64,000 nt of DNA, taken from Pantoea alhagi (GTDB lineage: Bacteria > Pseudomonadota > Gammaproteobacteria > Enterobacterales > Enterobacteriaceae). The notes beneath the pieces are model-generated. The model saw only the letters and a program-made list of their open reading frames with translations. It ran no database searches and had not been told where the DNA came from. The position numbers were made by a program, and so were the translations under genes. The stretch lies in contig NZ_CP019706.1 of NCBI RefSeq assembly GCF_002101395.1, forward strand, positions 4,030,001 to 4,094,000, written 5' to 3'. The stretch's first letter is position 1. Every line of letters begins with the position of its first letter. Positions 51,860 through 60,582 of the stretch are shown one piece after another.

Positions 51860-52489
51860 TCAGCTACGGCTAAATACTAGCTTCAGGCCCGCAACCGCGA
51901 AGCAGCAAGCTAACAGCGCATCAAGTCCGCGGCGGATACGACGATAAAATGCGGTCATGACCACAGTAGAGAACAACAGCGCATAGCCACAGAAAACCAC
52001 TATGCATATTATTCCACAGCCGACAACGATAAGGGGTAAAGTAGAGAGTGCTGCGTCCGGTTTGAGCGCGACGGACATAATTGCCACCCAGGTGAGGATG
52101 GCTTTGGGATTACCAACGTGCATCAGGACACCCTGACGAAATAGTTTACCAAACGCAACGCTCTCATCACGGCTCTTAAACTCGGTGGCATCCGGGCGAC
52201 TCAGGGCGGATTTCCCTGCTTTGAATGCCAGCCATAGCAAATACAAACCACCGCCGATTTTCAACATAATCAGTAACTGTGCAAAGGTTGCCAGCACGGT
52301 TAGCACGCCGCAGGCTGCCAGCAGCGCCCATAACATCGAGCCACCAATCACCCCACTTGCCAGCGCCAGTGCGGCGCTACGGCCTTTTTTCATTGCCATA
52401 CCCATGATAGCCATATTGCTGGGACCAGGACTGGCCGTTGCGACGAAGTAGGTGATATAGATTAAGATTAATTCGTGCGAAAGCGACAT
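51860..52489 (-). CDS. LysE/RhtB-family amino acid exporter
   Basis: 209 residues, six transmembrane helices. TASPGPSNMAIMGMAMKKG contains SPGPS of the RhtB subgroup, and HVGNPKAILTWVAIMSVAL is the conserved mid-loop block. Exports homoserine, threonine or similar. Its start region carries AGCCGGAATAC, a weak ribosome site. Not AT-rich, unlike the LysE at 21147, so independent origin is likely. Confidence 0.87.
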   Translation of the reverse strand: MSLSHELILIYITYFVATASPGPSNMAIMGMAMKKGRSAALALASGVIGGSMLWALLAACGVLTVLATFAQLLIMLKIGGGLYLLWLAFKAGKSALSRPDATEFKSRDESVAFGKLFRQGVLMHVGNPKAILTWVAIMSVALKPDAALSTLPLIVVGCGIICIVVFCGYALLFSTVVMTAFYRRIRRGLDALLACCFAVAGLKLVFSRS

Positions 52490-52596
52490 GTATTCCGGCT
52501 CCTGTGCAATGGGGTTGCCCTTTTTACTGTTAAATCGATTTACATGAAAATTGACGATGCTCTGTCACTTATTCTGATAATAATGACTTTGGCATA

Positions 52597-52670
52597 ATGC
52601 CCATTTTTCGCTCACAGCAGGTCAGGCGAACCTTCAGCCTGACCGCTATGTGCCTGGCGCGGACATGTCT
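52597..52670. repeat. Dispersed palindromic repeat, copy 13
   Basis: Left arm CCCATTTTTCGCTCACAGCA GGTC (diverged), right arm GACCGCTATGTGCCTGGCGCG GAC. Confidence 0.7.
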
Positions 52671-52674
52671 AATC

Positions 52675-53022
52675 TTATTTCTTTTTATTAAGCATCGACT
52701 TTAAATCGGCAAAGGGATTATAGGTTGCGGCCGCCACATCTTTTTGCGCGTCCTCCCCTGCCACCACAGTTGTGCCGTACTGGTCAGCTTCTGTGTACTT
52801 CGAGTGTTCGTGGTCATGACAATACAGACACAATAATTCCCAGTTACTGCCGTCTTCCGGGTTATTGGTATGGTCGTGGTCGATGTGGTGAACCGTTAAT
52901 TCGCGTAGATTGGAGTAAACAAACTCCCGTGAGCAGCGTCCACATACCCACGGATAGATTTTTAATGCTTTCTCACGGTAGCCACTTTCCAGCCGCGTAT
53001 AGTTTTTTGGGATCAGAGCCAT
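52675..53022 (-). CDS. yajD: HNH nuclease YajD
   Basis: 115 residues, same length as E. coli YajD, with which it shares long stretches as I remember it. Zinc-binding CGRCSREF and CLYCHDHEH frame the HNH catalytic motif (VHHIDHDHTNNPEDGSN). The C-terminus FADLKSMLNKKK is conserved. It is a putative DNA endonuclease; its biological role is unknown. A core gene embedded between repeat copies. Confidence 0.93.
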   Translation of the reverse strand: MALIPKNYTRLESGYREKALKIYPWVCGRCSREFVYSNLRELTVHHIDHDHTNNPEDGSNWELLCLYCHDHEHSKYTEADQYGTTVVAGEDAQKDVAAATYNPFADLKSMLNKKK

Positions 53023-53119
53023 TACTGATGTTACCTGTTATAAAAAGATAATTTTCCATTCAATTTAAGCAAGCTATCCTGCTTAACCGGGAATTTCAAG
53101 TTGCTTGCTCCGTGCGCTA

Positions 53120-54031
53120 TTAAGATGCTTTACGCGCAAATTTGCGCGAACCGATGACGCAGAGGATTACCCCCAGCGTGACCGCAAGCATCAAAGGAGT
53201 CACCGTTTCCGACAGCAGCGAGGCGGAAAGCCCGAGCCCGAAGAAAGGCTGCAGCAGCTGTAGCTGCCCCACAGCGGCAATACCGCCTGTAGCCAATCCT
53301 TTGTACCAGAAAATAAATCCTATCAGCATGCTGAAAAGGGAGACATATCCCAGCGCAGTCCATCCCCGTACGCTTATCGTGCTGGCATCCTCTGGCATGG
53401 TTATAAACGTGGCCATGAGCATCAGCGGCAAAGAAATAATCAGCGCCCAACTTATCACCTGCCATCCGCCCATTTCACGTGAAAGCTTTGCGCCTTCGGC
53501 ATAGCCCAGCCCGCAGACAACTACAGAGGCCAGCATCAGTAAGTCACCGATCGCGGAGACCGACGCACTCTGCGACAGAGCGAATCCCCCTACTAACAGG
53601 CTGCCGATGACAGAAAATATCCAGAATGGCAGACGTGGTCTTTCCCCTGCTCTGATTACGCCAAAAATGGCGGTAGCCAGTGGTAGCAGCCCCAGAAACA
53701 CGATCGAATGAGCAGAGGTTATGTGCTGCAGCGCTATTGCCGTCAGCAGCGGAAAACCCATTACTACGCCAAGTGCAACAATGATTAAAGAGCCTATCTG
53801 GCGGCGCTGCGGACGTTGCTGACTGAAAAACAGGATCAGCATGATTGCCAGCATACCGGCAATTGAGGCTCGTATAAAAGTCAGGAAAAAAGGGTTCATA
53901 TCCTGAACCGCTATTCGTGTGGCTGGCAACGAACCGCTGAATATCATTACGCCCAGTAAGCCATTGATCCAGCCGGACACCGCACCGGGAACCGGTTTAT
54001 TCTCTATCCTGGTCACCACAATACCCCGCAT
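53120..54031 (-). CDS. EamA-family exporter
   Basis: 303 residues, ten helices as two EamA repeats (LPATRIAVQDMNPFFLTFIRASIAG opening; TSAHSIVFLGLLPLATAIFGV; the second repeat includes YVSLFSMLIGFIFWYKGLATGG). Divergent from the MocR gene at 54128, a combination typical of MocR-controlled transport. Start ATG 54031 without a clear ribosome site; a GTG a few codons later is possible. Confidence 0.85.
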   Translation of the reverse strand: MRGIVVTRIENKPVPGAVSGWINGLLGVMIFSGSLPATRIAVQDMNPFFLTFIRASIAGMLAIMLILFFSQQRPQRRQIGSLIIVALGVVMGFPLLTAIALQHITSAHSIVFLGLLPLATAIFGVIRAGERPRLPFWIFSVIGSLLVGGFALSQSASVSAIGDLLMLASVVVCGLGYAEGAKLSREMGGWQVISWALIISLPLMLMATFITMPEDASTISVRGWTALGYVSLFSMLIGFIFWYKGLATGGIAAVGQLQLLQPFFGLGLSASLLSETVTPLMLAVTLGVILCVIGSRKFARKAS

Positions 54032-54107
54032 TGAAGCATGGCTGAAACAGCAAGCCTTAAAAATTGACAGCCCCTATGCTAGTCCTCATGATTTATTACA
54101 ATCAAAA

Positions 54108-54126
54108 AATTGTCATGGATACAATT
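54108..54126. promoter_or_regulatory. Inverted repeat just before the MocR gene
   Basis: AATTGT-N7-ACAATT, with the ATG of the MocR gene at 54128. Possible MocR operator in the divergent promoter. Confidence 0.5.
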
Positions 54127-54127
54127 T

Positions 54128-55462
54128 ATGAAGGCGCGCTATAAAGCTATCGTGGATGAATACGCGGCTGCGATCCGAAGCGGCAACCTTCCGGCAGGTA
54201 CCCAACTTTTGACCCACAGGGCGCTATCCGCCGGGAAACGTATTTCTCTGGCAACCGCAACCCGCGTTTATGCAGAACTGGAAGCCATGGGCCTTGTGAG
54301 TGGAGAAACTGGCCGTGGAACCTTTGTGCGAGATATTTCGTTGCCTGCCGGACTTGGAACGGACCAGCATGTCGTGGCGTCAGACGTTCTGGATCTCAAC
54401 TTTAATTACCCTTCTCTGCCGGAACAGACTGAACTGCTGCGTGAAGCGATTCGTTCACTGGCCATGACCGGTGATCTTGAATCAGGGCTGCGTTACCAGC
54501 CTCACGCCGGGAGACAAAACGACCGGAATACTATTGCTTCATGGCTGAGGAACGCAGGTATTTCACCCTCTGCGGATGACGTCCTGATTGTGAATGGTGC
54601 GCAGCATGGCCTCACGATAGCTGTGATGGGCCTGCTGAAACCCGGCGATGTGGTAGCGGTAGATGCACTCACCTATCCCGGCTTTAAAGCTCTGGCCACG
54701 CTTTATCATCTGGAACTTGCACCGATACCTGTGGGTTCTGACGGTCCTGACCTGAATGCGTTAAGGCAAATCTGCCAACGCCGACGCGTTCGTGCGATCT
54801 ATACAATGCCTACGCTGCATAATCCGCTTGGCTGGGTCCTGAGTCATGCTCAGCGCAGGGAACTCGCCCTCATTGCCAGAACGTTTGATCTCATCGTGCT
54901 TGAGGACGCAGCCTATGCCTTTCTCATTCATCGTCCCCCCTCCCCCCTCGCCTGCTATGCACCGGAAAGAACGGTCTATGTCACCGGCTTTGCGAAAAAT
55001 ATTGCTACCGGCCTGCGTGTCGGTGCTGTGGTCTGTCCGGCTCACATGCGCGGAGCGCTTGAGCGTGCTGTTCGTGCCACAACGTGGAATACGCCTTCCC
55101 TTATGGTCTCGATTGCTTGTGGCTGGATTAAGGATGGTACGATCAGGCGTCTGGAGTTAATGAAACGGCGCGATGCCCGTCAGCGCCAGGTTATTGCCCG
55201 CGAGATCCTGGGTGATGGTAACGGGGTAAGCCATCCCAGTTCCTATTTTATCTGGCTACCGCTACCTTGTGAGATCAGAGCTGAACGAATTGTGAACCGT
55301 TTAATGCAGCAGCAGATCTCTGTTTCTACCGCAGAGCCATTCAGCACCTCACAAAACGTGCCGCACGCCATCCGCCTCGCGCTGGGCTCAGTCAGTCTGG
55401 ACAAGCTCCGGCTTGCCCTGACCGCAGTGAAAGAGACAATAGAATATGAAAAGGATATCTAA
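54128..55462 (+). CDS. MocR-type GntR-HTH / PLP aminotransferase regulator
   Basis: 444 residues. An N-terminal GntR winged helix (IRSGNLPAGTQLLTHRALSA; ATATRVYAELEAMGLVSGETGRGTFV) is joined to a fold-type I aminotransferase domain with the PLP Lys in GFAKNIATGLRVG near residue 296 and IYTMPTLHNPLGW. Such proteins bind DNA and use PLP as effector. Start 54128 rather than the TTG at 54110. It probably controls the divergent EamA exporter. Confidence 0.9.
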   Translation: MKARYKAIVDEYAAAIRSGNLPAGTQLLTHRALSAGKRISLATATRVYAELEAMGLVSGETGRGTFVRDISLPAGLGTDQHVVASDVLDLNFNYPSLPEQTELLREAIRSLAMTGDLESGLRYQPHAGRQNDRNTIASWLRNAGISPSADDVLIVNGAQHGLTIAVMGLLKPGDVVAVDALTYPGFKALATLYHLELAPIPVGSDGPDLNALRQICQRRRVRAIYTMPTLHNPLGWVLSHAQRRELALIARTFDLIVLEDAAYAFLIHRPPSPLACYAPERTVYVTGFAKNIATGLRVGAVVCPAHMRGALERAVRATTWNTPSLMVSIACGWIKDGTIRRLELMKRRDARQRQVIAREILGDGNGVSHPSSYFIWLPLPCEIRAERIVNRLMQQQISVSTAEPFSTSQNVPHAIRLALGSVSLDKLRLALTAVKETIEYEKDI

Positions 55463-55514
55463 GCAGCAAACGGTGACATGACGAAGGTCAGTTGCATTAA
55501 GTTCTGTGGGCAGG

Positions 55515-55583
55515 TTTCAGGGAAAACACATACTTATCACCGATGGTACCAGCGGCATGGGGCTTGCTGGTGCTCAGCGCACA
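55515..55583 (+). pseudogene. SDR gene fragment, paralog of 48361-49101
   Basis: Reading frame FQGKHILITDGTSGMGLAGA followed by QRT; the intact gene has FQGKRILITGGTSGMGLAGAQR at 48370-48438. The fragment has a Gly-to-Asp change in the cofactor loop and ends abruptly at a terminator-like hairpin. Only about 23 codons remain. Confidence 0.75.
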
Positions 55584-55594
55584 TAAAAACAGAC

Positions 55595-55618
55595 ACAAAA
55601 AACCGCCCGAAGGCGGTT
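55595..55618 (-). terminator. Terminator after the 73-residue protein gene
   Basis: AACCGCC-TTCG-GGCGGTT on the minus strand followed by TTTTTTGTG. The stop of the minus gene overlaps it (55617). Confidence 0.8.
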
Positions 55619-55838
55619 AGAGTTTTATTTGATATTTTCTCGGATTTTCGAAGCATTGCGAACAGGGAGCGGTTGCAAGATGTCGCAACCGGGACACTTT
55701 TATGGCATCCCGTTCGTGGTAAAACGTGCCCAAAAAGTCCCGCTTACCCCACGCTGGCAGTAATGCGCATCCTTCAGAGTGGATCTGATATTTGATAGTT
55801 TGCTGTGACAGTTTCTCAAGGTAGTAAAACTTTGCCAT
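55617..55838 (-). CDS. Conserved small Cys-containing protein
   Basis: 73 residues. The layout HSEGCALLP ... FLGTFYHERDAIKVSR ... CSQC matches a family of small uncharacterised bacterial proteins with a Cys-LP motif and a C-terminal CxxC pair. The GGAAAAAAGAG ribosome site precedes ATG 55838, and a strong terminator follows, so it is a real stand-alone gene. Function not known. Confidence 0.65.
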   Translation of the reverse strand: MAKFYYLEKLSQQTIKYQIHSEGCALLPAWGKRDFLGTFYHERDAIKVSRLRHLATAPCSQCFENPRKYQIKL

Positions 55839-55906
55839 CTCTTTTTTCCATATTTATTTTTGTAATAAAAACGTAGTCAAAAAATAAATATTGGCCCTAA
55901 AATTTC

Positions 55907-55925
55907 ACCTATCAAATCGATAGGT
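55907..55925. promoter_or_regulatory. Inverted repeat ACCTATC-AAATC-GATAGGT
   Basis: Perfect 7-bp arms about 70 bp before the start at 55838 on the minus strand. An almost identical stretch, TCCTATCAAATCGAAAGGTTT, is found at 5301-5321. Confidence 0.45.
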
Positions 55926-56135
55926 TTTATCTTAAAAGGAAGACTGGCGCGCTCAGGCAGGCCAGGTGCCTTGTGCTACGTCCTCAACGCTGTTTGTCAT
56001 CCACACCCGCGCTTACGTCCGAAGTTTTTTACAGTCAGATTGCACTTTTACGAAAAATTAACTGGTCAATCTATCGCCAACCGGCTGAATTAGGAATATT
56101 CTTAATTAGCTTCCTCGTAAACAGGGTCAGAGACG

Positions 56136-56366
56136 ATGTCAGTAATACAATTGGTATGCACAGAGTGCGGATGCGATCGCTTCACTTCATCGGCAAAATC
56201 TTTCAGTGATGAAGCCGTTGCCAGTATCCAGTGTGAGAAATGCTCGGCACAGGTGAAGGTTGATGAGGTCGTCTGGTATCAGAAGGATTGCATTTCCCCT
56301 GCTCGCGGTGCTTTGGGAGAAAAAGCTTCGTTCTCTGACACTTTTTATCTTGTTCCTGGCTCATAA
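56136..56366 (+). CDS. Small zinc-ribbon-like protein
   Basis: 76 residues. LVCTECGCDRF and IQCEKCSAQV are two CxxC pairs of a zinc ribbon, followed by a helix-poor tail (VDEVVWYQKD). Resembles the protein at 12647-12832 only in its cysteine layout. Ribosome site weak. Next gene on the strand starts 65 bp later. Confidence 0.6.
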   Translation: MSVIQLVCTECGCDRFTSSAKSFSDEAVASIQCEKCSAQVKVDEVVWYQKDCISPARGALGEKASFSDTFYLVPGS

Positions 56367-56431
56367 GTCCCTTACCAGAAACTTTAGGCAGGAAGCTCCT
56401 GCCGGAAATCATAAGCACATCGGCCATTGTT

Positions 56432-56578
56432 ATGTCAAAACAGCAATTGCCAGCAAATGTGCTGAAAGCGATTGAGTCATCGGCGGACGAAATTAATCCA
56501 ATAAATGCAGACGATACTCATTTTCAGTGGGTTACAGTTGATGCTGTAACGTTACCTGTAATTGGTGGCCCGGCCTGA
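56432..56578 (+). CDS. Possible 48-residue peptide
   Basis: MSKQQLPANVLKAIESSADE with an acidic middle (INPINADDTHFQW) ends VTLPVIGGPA. The composition reads as protein, and it lies between the zinc-ribbon gene and a terminator, so the two could be one unit. No family recognised; start not supported by a strong ribosome site. Confidence 0.4.
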   Translation: MSKQQLPANVLKAIESSADEINPINADDTHFQWVTVDAVTLPVIGGPA

Positions 56579-56623
56579 TTAAACCTTAGTCAATGTATAA
56601 TTAAGCGTCAGAGCGCAAATACG

Positions 56624-56651
56624 AAAAAGGCTCACCAAAGCGAGCTTTTTT
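56624..56651 (+). terminator. Intrinsic terminator (possibly bidirectional)
   Basis: AAAAAGGCTC ... GAGCTTTTTT: a GCTC/GAGC stem extended by A/T pairs, with T6 on the plus strand and T5 on the minus strand. Confidence 0.65.
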
Positions 56652-56999
56652 AATAAGAAATAACTCTCACCATATGTAGTTTTAAATCCTGAAAAATTGA
56701 TAGTTAATTAACCCCCCAGCGTACCCGTGAGAATGACTCTACATACATTTTTGAACGACCTGAAATCATTAACGGTAAAATAGTTTAAGACAAACAGAGC
56801 CATTATTAATATAAGTGCGTTCAACACCACCCTTTTTAGATGTTTACTTATCATCAGCACGTTGGTTATCTGCCTTTGTCTTAGCTGTCCACTTTGTGCC
56901 AGGATCGGATGTGAAAAATGTGCAATTCTGTCAACAGGCAGTTGTCCTGTCTTACACAACGAACGAATCTGCGATATGAGTAATTCTGAGGATTTTGAC
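56652..56999. other. Gap with a repeat copy
   Basis: No accepted gene. Right-arm repeat at 56885-56913. Overlapping minus ORF (56708-57007) has no support. Confidence 0.45.
56885..56913. repeat. Dispersed palindromic repeat, right arm, copy 14
   Basis: CTGTCCACTTTGTGCCAGGA TCGGATGTG, diverged; 87 bp before the peroxidase gene. Confidence 0.55.
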
Positions 57000-57482
57000 A
57001 TGACCACTTTTCATCAGCTTACTGCCACTAGTCTGAGTGGCCAGCTCATCCCTATGGCCGACTACGCTGGCAAGCTGGTTCTCGTGGTCAATACCGCCAG
57101 CCATTGTGGATTTACGCCACAATACGCAGGCCTTGAATCGCTTTACAAGAAGTACGCCGCCCAGGGTCTGGTAGTGCTTGGTTTCCCCTGCAACCAGTTC
57201 GGTAAACAGGAACCCGGCGGTGCTGACGAAATCGCGCAGACCTGCCTCATCAATTATGGCGTGAGCTTCCCGATGTTCGGGAAAGTGAAGGTTAACGGCT
57301 CTTTAGCGCACCCGGTGTTTCGTTACCTGAAAGACGAATTGCCTGGCGTACTGGGAGGACGAATCAAATGGAACTTTACTAAGTTCCTGATCGGACGCGA
57401 TGGCAAACCACTCAAGCGTTTTGCACCGATCTCCACCCCGAAGAAAATGGAATCCGTAATTATTGCTGCACTTGAAATCTAA
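57000..57482 (+). CDS. Glutathione peroxidase family protein
   Basis: 160 residues, thioredoxin fold. NTASHCGFTPQYAGLESLYKK has the catalytic Cys (residue 37), followed by GFPCNQFGKQEPG with the conserved Gln and resolving-type Cys, and WNFTKFLIGRDGKP with the conserved Trp. It reduces peroxides with thioredoxin or glutathione. Start 57000 (MTTFHQL), since the upstream 46 codons look like intergenic read-through. Confidence 0.9.
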   Translation: MTTFHQLTATSLSGQLIPMADYAGKLVLVVNTASHCGFTPQYAGLESLYKKYAAQGLVVLGFPCNQFGKQEPGGADEIAQTCLINYGVSFPMFGKVKVNGSLAHPVFRYLKDELPGVLGGRIKWNFTKFLIGRDGKPLKRFAPISTPKKMESVIIAALEI

Positions 57483-57551
57483 GCACTTCTGTAATTTGAA
57501 CCATTAATCTTTAGAGCGTTTCCGCCTAAATGATTATATCCGTATGAGGTT

Positions 57552-57622
57552 AATGCCCGCTTTTCGCTCAAAGCGGATACTGGCCTGCGTATCAGTCCGC
57601 TCTGTGCCAGGAGCGGACGTTA
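57552..57622. repeat. Dispersed palindromic repeat, copy 15 (near consensus)
   Basis: Left arm GCCCGCTTTTCGCTCAAAGC GGAT, right arm GTCCGCTCTGTGCCAGGAGCG GACGTT. Confidence 0.85.
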
Positions 57623-57672
57623 GAAAATCCATTATGGCCTATTAAATGGCGGGAAAGAAAGCAATATAAAAT

Positions 57673-58407
57673 TTACATCCGCCCTGTTCTGAGCGCATTT
57701 AACCAGTCGGGACGGTTGTTGCTGATCGCAACTGAAGCTGCTAACTCCCAGTCATACTCAACCGCTTTAAACTCTGCTTTCCATAACCCGTTATGTCGTT
57801 CCACAATTGCATAGCGCGCATGAGGGGAACCACTTTCCATTACATGCGCACAGGGGGTGTTATCATCATAGGCCTGCAACCCCACGCTGCCGGGGTTGAC
57901 GATCAGTTGACCGTCAGCCAGCTGTAATTTTCGGGGGATGTGCGTGTGGCCGCAAAGGATCAACGACACATCCTTGTTTGCAATAAGGGATAAAACGCGC
58001 GCTTCTGACGACGGCCGCACACCTGAAGCAGTGACTTCTTCGAGAAGATAAACAAGGTCGTCACCCGGGGCGCCGTGCACCATCAGTATGTCTTCATTGA
58101 AAGTTAACTCCGTCGGCAGGCTTTTAAGCCATTGCCAGTGTGCAGCATGAAGGCAATCAAACGCATGCCTGTCGGACAGGCTCATATCTGAAACATCCTG
58201 TTCAAGGAGTTGTCGTTCGTGATTACCTCTTATAGTTGGAATGTGAAGAGGCATCAGCCTGTCAGCGGTTTCCGCAGGGAATAGTCCTCCCGAAACGATA
58301 TCGCCAAGGTTTACGATCTGATCAACGCCCTGAGACTGAATGTCCGCCAGCACAGCATCCAGCGCCGGAAGATTCCCATGAATATCGGATATCACTGCCA
58401 GTTTCAT
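57673..58407 (-). CDS. Metallophosphoesterase (YfcE/ApaH-like calcineurin fold)
   Basis: 244 residues. All metal motifs are visible: SDIHGN (residues 7-12), NLGDIVSGG near 33, RGNHE near 59, VHGAPGDD near 109 and CGHTHIP near 152 plus NPGSVG. It cleaves a phosphodiester or phosphomonoester with two metal ions. Start 58407 is followed by the family-typical MKLAVISDIHGN. Substrate unknown. Confidence 0.9.
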   Translation of the reverse strand: MKLAVISDIHGNLPALDAVLADIQSQGVDQIVNLGDIVSGGLFPAETADRLMPLHIPTIRGNHERQLLEQDVSDMSLSDRHAFDCLHAAHWQWLKSLPTELTFNEDILMVHGAPGDDLVYLLEEVTASGVRPSSEARVLSLIANKDVSLILCGHTHIPRKLQLADGQLIVNPGSVGLQAYDDNTPCAHVMESGSPHARYAIVERHNGLWKAEFKAVEYDWELAASVAISNNRPDWLNALRTGRM

Positions 58408-58519
58408 GATGCTTTCCCTGTTATGTATTAACCCACATATCCACTCACCCGAGCGGCCTGCAAAGCTGATAAAAACACTGTCTGAAATTAACCTATCCCG
58501 AAAAATAACATTGCGTTTG

Positions 58520-58870
58520 TCCAGATGCGTTGTTCAAATATCTGAGCAGTCAGCTGAAAAGTTGCGTGACGGTTATACAGAATACTTTTCACTGTATGAT
58601 GAACTTATCACGCGTGCACTTCCAATCCCTGCGAACAAATATGGTGTGGGACGGTTCGTCATTGACGAACAGGAAATCGATGCGCCTTATCTTCAGAGTG
58701 CCACGGTTCCGCTGAACGTAACTGGTTTACCTGACATAGCGCTCCCTTTGGATAAAGTCGCAAAGGACTGCCGATTAACGTTCAGGTAGTTGGCAAATGG
58801 TATGGGAAAAGATCATTCTTCATATCGCTTCACTATTGGAGTCTCTCAGATCGCTAAAAGGCTTTCATCC
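58520..58870 (+). pseudogene. Amidase (AS family), 3' fragment with two frameshifts
   Basis: Coding pieces in different frames: SAEKLRDGYTEYFSLYDELI, ATVPLNVTGLPDIALPL; then GLPINVQVVGKWYG; then ILHIASLLESL. They are the last part of an amidase-signature enzyme. Frameshifts lie near 58763 and 58805. The catalytic Ser-Ser-Lys part is absent. Confidence 0.7.
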
Positions 58871-58916
58871 TTCGTTTTAAAACTAAAAAAGACCTTTCAT
58901 CTTTTTAAGGCTCAAG

Positions 58917-58983
58917 GTCCGCTCTTCGCTCATAACAGACCATGCACCTATATTTGGCCGCTTGTGCCAGAAACAGACATTGC
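58917..58983. repeat. Dispersed palindromic repeat, copy 16
   Basis: Left arm GGTCCGCTCTTCGCTCATAA CAGACC, right arm GGCCGCTTGTGCCAGAAACAGACATTG. Directly followed by the IS-end remnant. Confidence 0.8.
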
Positions 58984-59019
58984 TCACATCACGGTGGATT
59001 AATCAACGGGAAGCAGGTC
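58984..59019. mobile_element. Solo IS3-family end remnant
   Basis: ATCACGGTGGATTAATCAAC then GGGAAGCAGGTCA resembles the end of the IS remnant at 20877-20914 (ATCGTGGTGTATTAATCAAT then GGGGAGCAGGTCA). No coding part. Confidence 0.5.
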
Positions 59020-59228
59020 AAACAACAAAACACACCGGAACCGGAAAATTGTTAAGGCAGCAGCCGGAGCTGGCTTAAAAACCCGTTATCTTGCCGCAGA
59101 TCATATACAGTTAAAATTAACATCGTTGATTGGCTGAAGAAACCACGAGGGTGATGCTGCGACCGGAAGGGGTTGAGCCCTAAACCTGCTGTGCCGTATC
59201 TGTGCGGATAAAATATCCGTATTCGCTG

Positions 59229-60209
59229 TCACGCCGGGTCATTCTGCCGGTCAACCAAATCCGGCCCCCGGAATGCCCGGCGCCATTCACTGGGACTCAC
59301 GCTGAATTTTGACTTAAAACTCTGGCGGAACGAAACCGGTGACTGAAATCCGGCCATCTCGGCGACTTTTTCAATACTGTGACCGGTCGTCTCCAGCAGC
59401 TCCTGACTTCGCTGAAGCCGTTCTGCGTTAATCCAGTCTCCCAGCGTGGTACCGGTGGCCTTCAGAAAGTGACGCGTCAGCGTTCGCCGGCTCATGCTGA
59501 CAAATCCGGCCAGAGAATCCAGGTCGTGAGGTTTGTCCAGATTGCGGCGCAGATAATCCATTAATTCATTCATTTTGCTGTCCCGCGAGGTTCCCGGAAC
59601 CGGACGCTCTATAAACTGAGCCTGGCCGCCTTCCCGGTAAGGCGGAACCACCATCCTTCGGGCCACCCGGTTGGCAACGGCCGAACCGTAATGGTCCCGG
59701 ATAATATTGAGACAGCAGTCGATACCCGCTGCAGTGCCGGCAGAGGTAATCAGCCGTTCATCGCTGGTATACAGCGAATTACTGTCCAGGTGAACGTCAG
59801 GAAAGCGTGTTGTGAAATCCTGTTCATACTCCCAGTGTGTAGCGGCACGGTGTCCGTCGAGCAGACCCGTGTAAGCCAGCACGTAGGTGCCCAGGCAAAG
59901 GCCCACTACCTGTGCGCCACGCTGCCACGCGCTTACCAGCTTATCCAGCAGTGCCTGAGCGGGTTTTCCATCAGGATTATTCCAGTAAGGCACGATGATA
60001 ATATCAGCAACATCAAGCTGGTCCAGGCCGTGCTCCACATTGATGGACAGTCCTATATCAGACTGCACTACGCCCGGTCGCTGGGCACAGATTTCGACAC
60101 GGAACAGATCCGGTTCCGGCATTGCGGGGCCGAAAATGATGCAGGGTACTGAAAAGTGGAACGGGCTGAATCCGTCAGTAGCAATGACGGCAACTGTCAG
60201 AGCAGACAT
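59229..60209 (-). CDS. GlxA-type transcriptional regulator (DJ-1/PfpI + AraC HTH)
   Basis: 326 residues. The N-terminal class-I glutamine-amidotransferase-like domain (about 1-185) has VGLCLGTYVLAYTGLLDG with the nucleophile-elbow Cys (CLG) and ATHWEYEQDF. The C-terminal AraC double HTH is LDSLAGFVSMSRRTLTRHFLK and IEKVAEMAGFQSPVSFRQSFKSKF. Start 60209 (MSALTVAV). Same strand, but far from the MFS gene at 60583-61719, which may be its target. Activity of the amidotransferase part unknown. Confidence 0.9.
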   Translation of the reverse strand: MSALTVAVIATDGFSPFHFSVPCIIFGPAMPEPDLFRVEICAQRPGVVQSDIGLSINVEHGLDQLDVADIIIVPYWNNPDGKPAQALLDKLVSAWQRGAQVVGLCLGTYVLAYTGLLDGHRAATHWEYEQDFTTRFPDVHLDSNSLYTSDERLITSAGTAAGIDCCLNIIRDHYGSAVANRVARRMVVPPYREGGQAQFIERPVPGTSRDSKMNELMDYLRRNLDKPHDLDSLAGFVSMSRRTLTRHFLKATGTTLGDWINAERLQRSQELLETTGHSIEKVAEMAGFQSPVSFRQSFKSKFSVSPSEWRRAFRGPDLVDRQNDPA

Positions 60210-60582
60210 CGTATTTACCTTTTCGTAAGTTACAGCGACCAGAATTCCGGTCGCTGACACGTTGATTCTGACCGGCTATGTGCCAGCAGTGGCCGGTCGT
60301 CAGATTGTTTTTCGTAACAGAGGTATCCCGAACCGTCAGTTTTGTAAATCGTCAGGCCATCCACAAAATGGTTTTCATCTTTCAGCACAAGGATATTAAC
60401 AAATCCCTGAGAACGGATCTGACTTCATTTCTTACTCCGGTAATTCATCAGATTTAAGCCACAACCCGCTCACTGTGAACGGATAACGGGGCTGCGAGTG
60501 GGTTTACTATAAGCGGTGATCCCGGGGCGACGTGACATGCCCACAGGCCATTAATCGATGAAATCGGGTCAATATATACCTG
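60210..60582. other. Gap between GlxA-like and MFS genes
   Basis: No gene. Partial repeat arm at 60273-60300. The sequence CCATTAATCGATGAAATCGG GTCAATAT at 60548-60575 recurs as CCAATTATCAATGAAAACGGGTCAATTC near 61923-61950. Confidence 0.45.
60273..60300. repeat. Dispersed palindromic repeat, right arm, copy 17 (weak)
   Basis: CCGGCTATGTGCCAGCAGTG GCCGGTCG: right-arm like, diverged. Rightmost member found. Confidence 0.45.
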
